Shown one piece after another: positions 33,630-44,561 of a stretch of DNA of 64,000 bases (its first letter is position 1; each line of letters begins with the position of its first letter). Below the pieces are notes generated by a model. It searched no databases. It saw only the letters and a list, made by a program, of their open reading frames with translations, and had not been told where the DNA came from. The stretch is from Sequoia sempervirens (lineage: Eukaryota; Streptophyta; Pinopsida; Cupressales; Cupressaceae): positions 1 through 64,000 of the forward strand of contig VDFB02321261.1 of NCBI GenBank assembly GCA_007258455.2. The letters run 5' to 3'. The translations under genes and the position numbers were made by a program.

Positions 33630-34078
33630 AAAATTTACCCATCCATAACACTATACTTTTTCTCATTCAAAGTGCCATCTAGTATATTGTTAGTGAATGA
33701 GTTTTTTGCATAATCAACTTGTATTGCCTCTTTTCAATCTGTTGCTATCTCAGAAATAATGCACAAGTGTGGTTTTCTAGAAAGAGCATCAACAACTACA
33801 TTGCGTTTTCCCTTTACATACTCAATATCAAAGTCAAAGGCTTGAACTTTGCTTACCCCTTTTTTCTGCCTTTCACTTAGATCCTTCCAATTTAAAAAGT
33901 ATTTGAGGCTGTTATGATCTGTCTTCACCACAAATTTGCCCCCAGTAAGGTACTTTCTATACTTAGCCAAGGCATGCATGGCAACTAACATTTCTTTATC
34001 GTATATGGAATAATTTCTTTCAGCTCCTCTTAATTTTCTGCTCTAAAATGGTATTGGATGCTTGTTTTGCATTAGGAC
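33630..34078 (-). pseudogene. Ty3/gypsy RNase H domain
   Basis: Reading (-) from 34078, the segment continues from the reverse transcriptase with SRKLRGAERNYSIYDKEML, then FVVKTDHNSLKYFLNW and QAFDFDIEYVKGKRN, and ends DALSRK (33990-33734). This is RNase H of a gypsy element. It is cut off on the right by the solo LTR at 34079 (target duplication AGGAC) and on the left by the insertion ending at 33624. An in-frame stop lies just before SRKLRG. Confidence 0.9.
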
Positions 34079-34152
34079 TGTAAGAACACTTCGTGCCCTT
34101 GATTTTGATGCAATTTTTTTGTTTTGTGTGTTTGATGTTTTATGAGGGTTTT

Positions 34153-35695
34153 TGTAATGTCCCCTTTTTGACGGAAACGCTTAAACCTGGATCTTACATT
34201 CAAAACATTTCTCAAAGAAACATTAGAAGCATTAGGGTTCAATAAGCTTCGATGATAGTATCTATTAAGATCAAAGAGGATATAAATATTTCATTCTAGT
34301 CAAAGAATTATTCATTTCTTCTTATCACTTCTATGAATGATTCCCCTGTATTAGGTTACATGAGTTCATTAAAGATTAAACATCTATCAAGATCTCATAA
34401 ATGGAGTTCTATTACCATAGTGACCGAATAGAATCATTATTACTTATAGAACTCAATAATTGCTGCAAGCAACATTATTAAATGATCGTAAGCAATATAT
34501 ATATATATATATATATATTATTTGTATAGCTTGTACAGGTCAATGACTATTACCTATATATATATGTCTAAACTTATCAATTACCATATAATTTCCAACA
34601 TATAGATTATATGTTCAAAGAACATATTATCTTGAATTTTGTGTTTGTCTTTAAACATGTCTTAAGCGTCAATATATACCTAGCTATATATATATATATA
34701 TATATATATACTGGTTTTCTTGGTTCGATCATTATTATCATTTATTCGTTCTTAATTAATTTCAACTTAGAAGGTTAATACTTATTTAATAACCATAACT
34801 CCTTACCTTCAGCCTTGCGATCTACTTCTTCACTAGTCACATTTGGTCTTTATCCAGCCATTTCTCATTATATTATACCTGATGGAGTGTGCTTTAAGTT
34901 TTGAATGTTTTACGGTAGTTTCCAAATACCTTTGTTATTTTACTTGGTCGCCATGATCTACCTTCAGAATTCACGTATACCATATTATTTCTCTGTGCCA
35001 ACGTAGCCTCCCCACAAGGCCCTTGTCTTGCACCCGTCACTCGACAATGCTTCTTCATTGAATATCCTTTTATCCATATTATCAACCACGTTTGGTGATC
35101 TTTCTTCCTCTACCATTCGATCTGTATATGGGATGCCACTATTCTCGCAATTGCTCTTTTCATCCTCTTATTTCTTAAATCGTTCTCCATAGTGAAGTTG
35201 TCCCTTTGTATTCCGCCAGCGATGATCCTTCAGCGGTGATGCCCTGTTTCTCTAGCCATTAAAATACTTAATGAGTATTATGAGCGGTGACAGATGAAAT
35301 AATATCTGAAAACCTCTTTAGCGCCTAAATAAGTTATGGCAAGGATATCTATAATACGAATTGACCTTTTTTTTGTTTGAAATAAATCCAAAAACCCTCT
35401 TGTCCCCCGTCATGCTTGGTTAAGGCTTTTTATAAACAACGAAAGATCACTTTAAAGGATCACGATTTTTAAATTATCTATTATTTAATCGATGAAAGAT
35501 AACTTTTAAATTGTCAGTTTTCTACTTATTAGTTATAATATTATATTTGATAATAATTGTTTTATTATTATTTTACATTTGGAATATTGGCTTATAGCAA
35601 ATATTTAATATTTGTATTTATAATAATTGTCCAATATTATTTTATTTATTTTCTTTATATGTATCTTAAGGAGCTACAATTCGGGGACATGACAG
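34153..35695 (-). repeat. 3' LTR of the non-autonomous element
   Basis: Direct repeat of 39306-40919. Its outer ends read TGTAATGTCCCC (left) and GGGGACATGACA (right), a 12-bp terminal inverted repeat with one mismatch. It contains two TA microsatellites (34495-34520, 34682-34711). Confidence 0.95.
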
Positions 35696-35709
35696 TCCTC
35701 CCCACCCGA
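35696..35709 (-). other. Polypurine tract
   Basis: On the (-) strand CGGGTGGGGAGGAC directly precedes the 3' LTR start TGTCATGTCC. It is the expected primer for plus-strand synthesis. Confidence 0.85.
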
Positions 35710-38700
35710 GATTGCTTGTCCTCAAGCAATCATATTAAAAACACCACTTACTTCCATAGTCAAACAAATTAAGCATAAGACACCATGGGGTGAAAACCAA
35801 TTAGTCGTTTCATAGAGTATTCAAGTACACTCGAATATACATGGAAATATGAAGCATTCATTTGAATATGATCTCACATAAAGAACATTGACATAAGAAT
35901 GCTTGAAGATACACTCAACAAATACAACAATACATGAATTATGTAAACAAAGTATGCAAGGCATACGATTAGACATGAATCACACACACGAGTATATATG
36001 AAGCATGGATTACAATCACGAGAATTTTGGACCTTATTGGAATCAAATTAAGCAAATATATGTGAGGCATGTAACATAGACATAGATACGCCCAAATATG
36101 AAGCATAGTTACAAGACACAAACATGTGTAAGGCGTAGATCATGCATGCATGGCAAGACTTATGCATAAACAATCATAAACTTATACAAAGCAAGAATCA
36201 TACACGAACATTCACATGGGTCACACATGCAGAATTCACATTAGATATATAGAGAAAATATTTCAACAATGTACAATAGGGACACACAAAGTCACTCACA
36301 TTGAATACGTACCATACATGGAGCAAATTTTCATACATGGAATAGTCACAAGGTAGGCACATAAGATATTGCAAGCCTCCATCAAAATGCAGCCAGTAAC
36401 ATGCAAAGCATGAGGAAACATACATAAGTTATGTTATGAAGCATATTGAAGGCGTTAAGAGAGCACTTATGACGAACATGGATTATTCACACATAAATCT
36501 TCCAAGAAATAATCATGTTGAAGGTACATCAAAGATATAGTGAACACCACTCACTTGCAAGATACACTTAGGAAATACAAGCAAGGCATGTTAATACACT
36601 CAAGGTATGCAATTATACTCGAAGAAGTATATATGTTCAATCAAAAGTATTCATTCAAGGTACATACATAACAAAATTATACACATGTAGTAAACATATT
36701 AGGCATAAAGCAAGCATGTCAGACATGAGGCACACTCATAAGATATGAATCATATATTTGAATACATGTAAGCAGTAAGCATGCAGCACACACCAACATG
36801 GAATACATATCTGAATACATAAGGCATGAAGTATTCATGAAGTGCGCACTTGTATATACAGAGCATGAGGTATGCTTGTCAATTTTGCAAGTACGCATGA
36901 GCATGGAGTAGACATGTTGAAAACACACTAATCATGAAAGACACTTTAAGCATTCATGTTGAATATATTAGTCATACACGATGAATACATGTATAGATTA
37001 CCCATGAAGCATGCAAATACACGTAATACACTTAGAAATACATGATGCAGGATACACACAATGTAAGACAAACACACACACAGAAGCATTGAGCACTAAA
37101 TTACACACAAGGTATGTAAATCATGTAATTATACTTAGGAAAAGAAATACACTCAAATTTTCTTCTATGCATGGAATAAATGCACTCAATGAGAATATAC
37201 CTAAGATCCACAAAGTGTAATCACGGGGCATAAATTTCAGAAGACAATTAGGAACACTTAACATGTGTATACATACACAACACACGAAATGGTCATACAT
37301 AAAGAACATAGCCATAAGAAAACTTGTAGATACATTCAGCAATACATATAAGGCATAAATTATGTAGATGCAAAGTATACAAATGGAAGAGTCATGTATT
37401 AGAGTACATTAGTAAGTAGGGTGCTAAGCTTATCCATATATACCATGAAGCAATACACCATGAATAGGTAAAGCATGAAGTATATGCATGAGTGCATGAA
37501 GTCGCAAGGCATACATATGAATACATGTAAGTCTTAAAGTAAACACTTGTATACAAGTCACAACAAATACAATGGCATAGAGTATACACTTGGATACATC
37601 GTCATGAAGTACAAACCCGAATTCAGGGTCACAAATATGTCATAGAGTATACAAGTACAAATTCAGAGGGTATACACTTCAAATACATCTTGGATTCAAA
37701 TACAAGTCATAGAGTATGCACTCAAATATCAATACAAAGTTATAGAGTATACACCCAAAATACAAATTCAATTACGAGTCATAAAGTATACACTCAAATA
37801 AACACAATCAACAAGTATACACTTAAATACTATCACAAGTTATGTACAATCAATTACAAATACACTTGAATGAAGTATGTTGTTGGACAATTGAGAAGGT
37901 GGATTCGGTGTATCCCATACTACACCGTGGTCCCGTCCTCCTTCCCAAGGTCATTGAGTATACACATAAACATGAAGCAAACACATGAATACACATAATG
38001 CACAAGCATTCACATGAACATATGTTACGGAGCATTCAATTTGTAAATTTTTAAGCAAACTAAATAGATATTAAAACACCCAAGTTATCATCCCTTATTC
38101 ATCAACATCAAAGGCGATGCAGAGAGGTCACACACAAGCATAAATACAATTATATAAGACCAACCACATCATGTACATGTAAAACATATAAAACATATAA
38201 GAATTATTATTTACCATACAACACATTAAAATGAAAATCTGATTTGTCCATTGCACAAATAAGTCAAATTACACCAAGTTTAGGACTCTAACATAGTGGG
38301 GGTTGGATGATAAGGATAAGTCCGCCCAAAGCAATCTTGCCTAAGCCCAGGAGCGGATATACCATCCCTCCTGGCTCCTGATGGCATGATACTCAGTCAT
38401 CCTATCCGAGGAGTGGTGTACTTAGGGGATATGCTTGTATCTGCTTTCCTCACCCATTCTCATCACTTCCCAACTAAGTTGGAGAATCCCTCAAATCAAA
38501 CATGTGATAGTTTAGAGGAGAGGAATCCATAGGAGGCCCGTAGATACTCACACTAAGCCCAAGAGCGGATATCACCCCCTTGGCTCCCGATGGCATGACT
38601 CTCGGTCATCCGATCCGGGGAGTGGCGTACCTAGTGGAGAACTAGTATCTGCTCAACCTATAGGTTACCTCCCTTAACTTTCTACATGTTTGTTTGGTGA

Positions 38701-39291
38701 CACAAAACTTTGAGGAAAATATAAAATACACTTCATGTGAGAGACATTATGATAGAATATATCACAATAATATAGTTAGATATTCAAAACATATCAATAA
38801 TTCTATAAGATATTAAGAATAAATAGTAACACGTAAAACTTTATTATTCCAAAAATGACATTATAGAAATGAGCGACATCGACTAGAATAAATATCATCA
38901 TATATAAGTCCTCATTCTACCACAAGATATATTTACTAAACATTGATATCTAAATTCATGATGTATTTTACCTTTATACTTACTTATCAATTCCTCTTGC
39001 CTTCCATGGTTGTTTCACGGGGGTTACCACACACAATACTTATGATGGAATAGATCATCTTGGTCTCATTAGTTGTCCAATTCAAAATCTATTTATACAT
39101 ATATATATATCTTGATACTTATTTTACACTTACATACATTAGCTATGATAAGGATAACGAATATCAACATCAAGTGATTACTGGACGTACTTGATCTGCA
39201 TAAATCAGAATGTGTTTCTATATGTTCATAGAGTATACCTTTTCCTTTGATAAGTTTGCAGATTCTATTTTTACAGGGTGGCAGGAAAGAT
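35710..39291 (-). other. Non-coding interior of the non-autonomous element
   Basis: From about 35760 to 38040 the sequence is a drifted low-complexity mix of AATACATG, AGCATGAAGTATAC and ACACATAA motifs in irregular order, without a fixed period. From 38325 to 38670 there are two copies of a GC-richer block. No zinc-knuckle, protease, reverse-transcriptase or integrase motif was seen in any frame. Confidence 0.85.
38325..38670. repeat. Direct duplication of an about-115-bp block
   Basis: Copies near 38331-38445 and 38553-38665 share CCTAAGCCCAGGAGCGGATA, GGCTCCTGATGGCATGA, CGGTCATCCGATCC and GGGGAGTGGCGTACCTAG in the same order, with scattered substitutions. Confidence 0.85.
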
Positions 39292-39303
39292 GCTCTGATA
39301 CCA
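39292..39303 (-). other. Primer-binding site, initiator tRNA-Met
   Basis: The (-) strand reads TGGTATCAGAGC, starting 2 nt after the 5' LTR end ATTACA. It orients the element. Confidence 0.9.
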
Positions 39304-39305
39304 CT

Positions 39306-40919
39306 TGTAATGTCCCCTTTCTGACGGAAACACTTAAACTTGGATCTTACATTCAAAACATTTCTCAAAGAAACATTAGAAGCATTAGGGTTCAATAAGC
39401 TTCGATGATAGTATCTATTAAGATCAAAGAGGATATAAATATTTCATTCTAGTCAAAGAATTATTCATTTCTTCTTATCACTTCTATGAATGATTCCCCT
39501 GTATTAGGTTACATGAGTTCATTAAAGATTAAACATCTATCAAGATCTCATAAATGGAGTTCTATTACCATAGTGACCGAATAGAATCATTATTACTTAT
39601 AGAACTCAATAATTGCTGCAAGCAACATTATTAAATGATCGTAAGCAATATATATATATATATATATAAATATTATTTGTATAGCTTGTACAGGTCAATG
39701 ACTATTACCTATATATATATATATGTCTAAACTTATCAATTACCATATAATTTCCAACATATAGATTATATGTTCAAAGAACATATTATCTTGAATTTTG
39801 TGTTTGTCTTTAAACATGTCTTAAGCGTCAATATATACCTAGCTATATATATCCAGGGAGCATAGCATACTATATTAAATTGATATATATTTATCTTATA
39901 TATCTCTTATATATATATATATATATATATATATACTGGTTTTCTTGGTTCGATCATTATTATCATTTATTCGTTCTTAATTAATTTCAACTTAGAAGGT
40001 TAATACTTATTTAATAACTGTAACTCCTTACCTTCAGCCTTGCGATCTACTTCTTCACTAGTCACATTTGGTCTTTATCCAGCCATTTCTCATTATATTA
40101 TACCTGATGGAGTGTGCTTTAAGTTTTGAATGTTTTACGGTAGTTTCCAAATACCTTTGTTATTTTACTTGGTCGCCATGATCTACCTTCAGAATTCACG
40201 TATACCATATTATTTCTCTATGCCAACGTAGCCTCCCCACAAGGCCCTTGTCTTGCACCCGTCACTCGACAATGCTTCTTCATTGAATATCCTTTTATCC
40301 ATATTATCAACCACGTTTGGTGATCTTTCTTCCTCTACCATTCGATCTGTATATGGGATGCCACTATTCCCGCGATTGCTCTTTTCATCCTCTTATTTCT
40401 TAAATCGTTCTCCATAGTGAAGTTGTCCCTTTGTATTCCGCCAGCGATGATCCTTTAGCGGTGATGCCTTGTTTCTCTAGCCATTAAAATACTTAATGAG
40501 TATTATGAGTGGTGACAGACGAAATAATACTTGGAAACCTCTTTATCGCCTAAATAAGTTATGGCAAGGATATCTATAATACGAATTGACCTTTTTTTTG
40601 TTTGAAATAAATCCAAAAACCCTCCTGTCCCCCGTCATGCTTGGTTAAGGCTTTTTATAAACAACGAAAAATCACTTTAAAGGATCGCGATTTTTAAATT
40701 ATCTATTATTTAATCGATGAAAGATAACTTTTAAATCGTCAGTTTTCTACTTATTAGTTATAATATTATATTTGATAATAATTGTTTTATTATTATTTTA
40801 CATTTGGAATATTGGCTTATAGCAAATATTTAATATTTGTATTTATAATAATTGTCCAATATTATTTTATTTATTTTCTTTATATGTATCTTAAAGAGCT
40901 ACAATTCGGGGACATGACA
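39306..40919 (-). repeat. 5' LTR of the non-autonomous element
   Basis: Matches 34153-35695. The extra segment at about 39853-39915 lies next to a TA run and is probably a gain here or a loss in the partner through repeat slippage. Confidence 0.95.
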
Positions 40920-42185
40920 GTTTTTCTACTTTTTTTTTGTGTTTTTATGAAATACATGCAAGGAAATAAAATGCAAAAACATAAAGGAATACTAGCAACT
41001 ATGATACGAACTCCTCCAATATATATATTTTTTGATCAACATTCAATAGAATAGGTTATTGCAGCCATACCCGAATCAATAGAATAACATGCAGCTGCTG
41101 ATTATCACTTTCAGCCCAAAAAGCAAGTCAATAATAATTCGATTCTTCCTCTGTAGGCTGCCTTTTTGATCACTGATGTTGCCGATGTCTTCCCCAAGCT
41201 TGGGCGCCCCTCTTAATGATTTTTATTGATTTTTTAATGGCCTCCAATGTAGAAATCGCCCCTTCTTGAAGCTGGATGGTACGGCTGATGCATGCACAGC
41301 CAAAACACACAAATCTGATATAAAATCTGTTCTTATTCTGACAATAAAATTCTGAAAAATCCTTCACTAATAATCTCAATGTCAACCTCTGGATAAAGCC
41401 AACCCAAGGAGCAACTTCAAATGAATATTTCACACCCTTAGATTGCTGATGCAATGAAGTCTTCACATTCTCCAATGCCGATACTTTGGAATAAATTGCA
41501 GAAACCCCAACTTCTTCTCCAAAGCCAAAGATACAAGTCTTCTCAACAAACAACATTCACCATAATCATAATGAAGCCTTGTAGGATTTTCAAGAGATAA
41601 ATAGGCTTCTCACATTAGGGTTCGATTTAACCCAAAAAGCTCCTCTTTTTCAATTTTAATATGAGTAATATTATAACTTTTAATTTTCATTTAAGTCTCA
41701 ATAGTTGGTGCATAAATATCTCAATTTAATTTAATTGCTCAACTGGCCCCAATTGATGAGAACTTGACCCTTCACTTAAGTCACTTAAGTTATAATATAA
41801 AATTATATTATAACTTAATATTATAAGCTCAAAACCATTAATATTTATTTTAATCAAATAAATATTAATATCTCCATTATTACTTAACATTTTTGCACAC
41901 CATCAGAACTCGGAGCTGGCATGAGGAAACTGCATATGACCATATCCCTTTACTGAAAATAGCAGGGTCCCATCTCTAGCTTCTTTGACTTACTATAAAT
42001 AGCAAGTCCTTCATATGGAGTCCTGTAGACCTCAAACGAACACCAATCCTGCATAGCTCTAACTACTGAAGAAGCTGCATCCCTCAATGGACTCTCTATC
42101 CATTCTCATTAGCCTATGAGAATCGCAATAATAGGCTAATCTACTGAATATAGATGTCTCACTTTGGAGGGGACATTACAAGGAC

Positions 42186-44560
42186 AACCCCTATACCTTC
42201 TCCTGAAGCATCACACTCAAGCTCAAATGGTTTAGTGAAATTTGGAATAGCTAAAACAGGGCATGAACTCATCAAAACCTTAAACTGATCAAAGGCTCTT
42301 TGTGCTGATTCAGACCAAGTAAATGCCTCCTTTTTGGTCAAATCAGTAAGTGGGGCAGCAACTTGTGAGAACCCTTTCACAAACCTCCTGTAAAAACCGC
42401 ATAGCCCAAAGAACCCCTTAAGTTGTGATAAATTTGTAGGTGGTGGCCAGTCCTGTATTGCTTTAATTTTTTTAGGGTCAACCCGCACACCCTTTGCACT
42501 AATGATATGCCCCAAATAAAGTAACCCAGTCATGCCAAATTCACACTTAGATTCCTTTGCAAACAATGACTCCCTCTCAAGAATGCCAAACACTTCATTT
42601 AAGTGTTTCAATTGCACCTCCCAAAACTTATTGAAGATAAGAATGTCATCAAAGAATATCATAACATACTTACAGAGCTGCTTGCTGAAAACTCAGTCAT
42701 GCTTGCACTAATGATATGCCCCAAATAAAGTAACCCAGTCATGCCAAATTCACACTTAGATTCCTTTGCAAACAATGACTCCCTCTCAAGAATGCCAAGT
42801 ACTTCATTTAAGTGTTTCAATTGCACCTCCCAAAACTTACTGAAGATAAGAATGTCATCAAAGAATATCATAACATACTTACAGAGCTGCTTGCTGAAAA
42901 CTCAGTCATGCTTGCACTAATGATATGCCCCAAATAAAGTAACACAGTCATGCCAAATTCACACTTAGATTCCTTTGCAAACAATGACTCCCTCTCAAGA
43001 ATGCCAAGTACTTCATCTAAGTGTTTCAAATGCACCTCCCAAAACTTATTGAAGATAAGAATGTCATCAAAGAATATCATAACATACTTACAGAGCTGCT
43101 TGCTGAAAACTCTATTCATACATGATTGGAAGGTGGCTGGTGCGTTCGTCAAGCCAAAAGGTATGACTAGAAACTCAAAGTGCCCAAAGTGTTACCTCAA
43201 TGCTGTCTTCTCCACGTCCTCTTCCCCCACTTTAATCTGGTGATAACCTAATCTCAAGTAAATTTTGGAGAAGTAAACTGCCCCATGTAGCTCATCTATT
43301 AACATCATCAATGTGAGGAATGAGATACCTGTTCTTAATTGTCTTTTTGTTCAACTCCCTGTAGTCCACGCACGTGCGCATGGTCCCATCCTTCTTCTTC
43401 ACCAAAACAACCGAAGAGGGAAATGGGCTCTTACTTGGTCTTATGTGCCCGATCTCAATCAGCTCCTGAATGGCCTTCTCTATCTTATCCTCGTGCCTCT
43501 TAGGATGATGATAGGGAGCGGTAATGACAGGTTTGGCTCCCTCCTCCAACTCGATGACATGCTCAATACCTCTATCAGGTGGTATCCCTGGAGGTATACT
43601 ACCAAACGCCTTGCTCTTCTTGGTAAGGAGCTCCTGTATATCCGGTGGATAGGTCCTTTTGACCTCCTCAGTGACTGTAGGCATCCCTATGCAGTCTGCT
43701 GCCCACTCAATCTGACCATGTCTAAAAAGTTTTTCCATGCGTTTGGAGGACACAACTCGTGGTCCTCCATTGGACAAGTCTCTCAAGATGATGTTCTTAC
43801 CATCTGATTTGAATTTTAACTCCATGGTTTGAAAGTTGAGAGTGATCTCTCCCAACGAGCGTAGCCACTAAATTCCCCACACTGCATTTGTGTCACCTCT
43901 GCTCACCACATAGAAGTCTTCTTTTATCTCATGGCTACCCAACTGAACACTCAATTGCGGAACCATCCTAGTACACTAAATAGTGAATCCATCCGCCACC
44001 ATAACTCTAAAACCACCAACCTCTTGTGTTTGAAGCCCTCTACGTGCTACAAGGTCCTCATCAATGAAATTGTGGGCGATTCCTGTATCAATCAGGGCTA
44101 CCATATGCTGCCCCTGAATAACACCTCTAATACGCATAGACTCATTCTTTTGGAAGCTGTGAAGTTGGGCTAACATCACACTGCTGTCCTCCACCTTTTT
44201 ACCTTCTTCTGGAGCCTTTTCCTCTTCACTTTCATTAGTTACAGCTTGCTGCTCTGAATTTTCTGCAACCCCTTCATCATCTAATTGGTATTCTATCAGG
44301 GAAGCTTTAGCCTTAGAAGCACATCTATGACCCTGTGTATATGGTTCTCTATAAGTAAAACATAGAACCTTCCCTCTTAACTCATTAAGGGTCTCATTGT
44401 CAATCTTAGTGTACTGTTTCTTGGGCTGCTCATGCTCTTTTGAAGTGAATTTCTTGTCCTTATCCTTCTTGGACAATGAACTCTTTGACTGAAATTTGCT
44501 CTTAAACACTGATGTCTCCATATCTCTAGCCTTTTTAATGGCTTACTGAAGCCTAAGAGG
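42186..44560 (-). pseudogene. Ty3/gypsy gag C-terminus, protease and reverse transcriptase
   Basis: Reading (-): gag C-terminal region with a knuckle-like LCFTYREPYTQGHRC (about 44370-44325), then protease VALIDTGIAHNFID (44100-44060), where the usual DTGA/DTGS is DTGI. Reverse transcriptase follows with [20 protein letters not shown] (43410-43350). A 1-nt frameshift near 43300 precedes IPFGLTNAPATFQSCMNRVF (43165-43110) and the catalytic YVMIFFDDIL (from about 43085), which is then repeated three times. The final copy continues to FTKPFELECDASGEGIG at 42200. The relatives are chromovirus-type gypsy elements. Frameshifts, stops and the triplication make it inactive. Confidence 0.9.
42494..43110 (-). 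repeat. 209-bp tandem triplication in the reverse transcriptase
   Basis: Unit starts TTGCACTAATGATATGCCCC at 42494, 42703 and 42912, exactly 209 bp apart. The third copy ends at about 43110 where normal sequence resumes. Each unit encodes the FFDDIL active-site segment through LYLGHIIS. Because 209 is not a multiple of three, each copy shifts frame. The copies differ at only a few bases. Confidence 0.95.
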
Positions 44561-44561
44561 G

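Larger units (their letters stand above)
34153..40919 (-). mobile_element. Complete non-autonomous LTR retrotransposon (LARD-type), 6767 bp
   Basis: Two near-identical LTRs (34153-35695 and 39306-40919) flank a 3.6-kb interior. GTTTT lies directly outside both (34148-34152, 40920-40924). The primer-binding site (39292-39303) and polypurine tract (35696-35709) fix transcription on the (-) strand. The interior encodes no gag or pol, and its longest ORF is about 75 codons, so replication would need proteins from another element. By eye, the LTRs differ at about twenty positions, mostly transitions, plus TA-repeat length changes and an extra about-65-bp segment in the right LTR (39853-39915). This makes it one of the youngest insertions here. 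Confidence 0.95.
34079..42180 (-). mobile_element. Solo LTR (about 1.33 kb) holding a later LTR element
   Basis: On the (-) strand the LTR starts TGTAATGTCCCC (42180) and ends GTTCTTACA (34079). The target duplication AGGAC is at 34074-34078 and 42181-42185. The gypsy frame GVVL (right side) rejoins MQNKHPIPF (left side) exactly at this point. Its own sequence is 34079-34147 plus 40925-42180; the rest is a nested element with target duplication GTTTT. The family hairpin is perfect over 9 bp (TTAGCCTAT 42110-42118, ATAGGCTAA 42131-42139). Small (-) ORFs near 41170-41556 are not recognised. Confidence 0.92.

Noticed and set aside
34495..34711. TA runs, considered as an origin or promoter
   Set aside because: They are microsatellites that differ in length between the two LTR copies; nothing else supports a function.
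35760..38040. Regularly recurring AATACATG/GAAGTATAC motifs, considered as a CRISPR-like or satellite array
   Set aside because: There is no fixed unit length or conserved repeat with unique spacers, and the stretch is the interior of a plant LTR element.
43313..43807. 164-codon + strand ORF
   Set aside because: Antisense shadow of the reverse-transcriptase frame at 43292-43855 (-).
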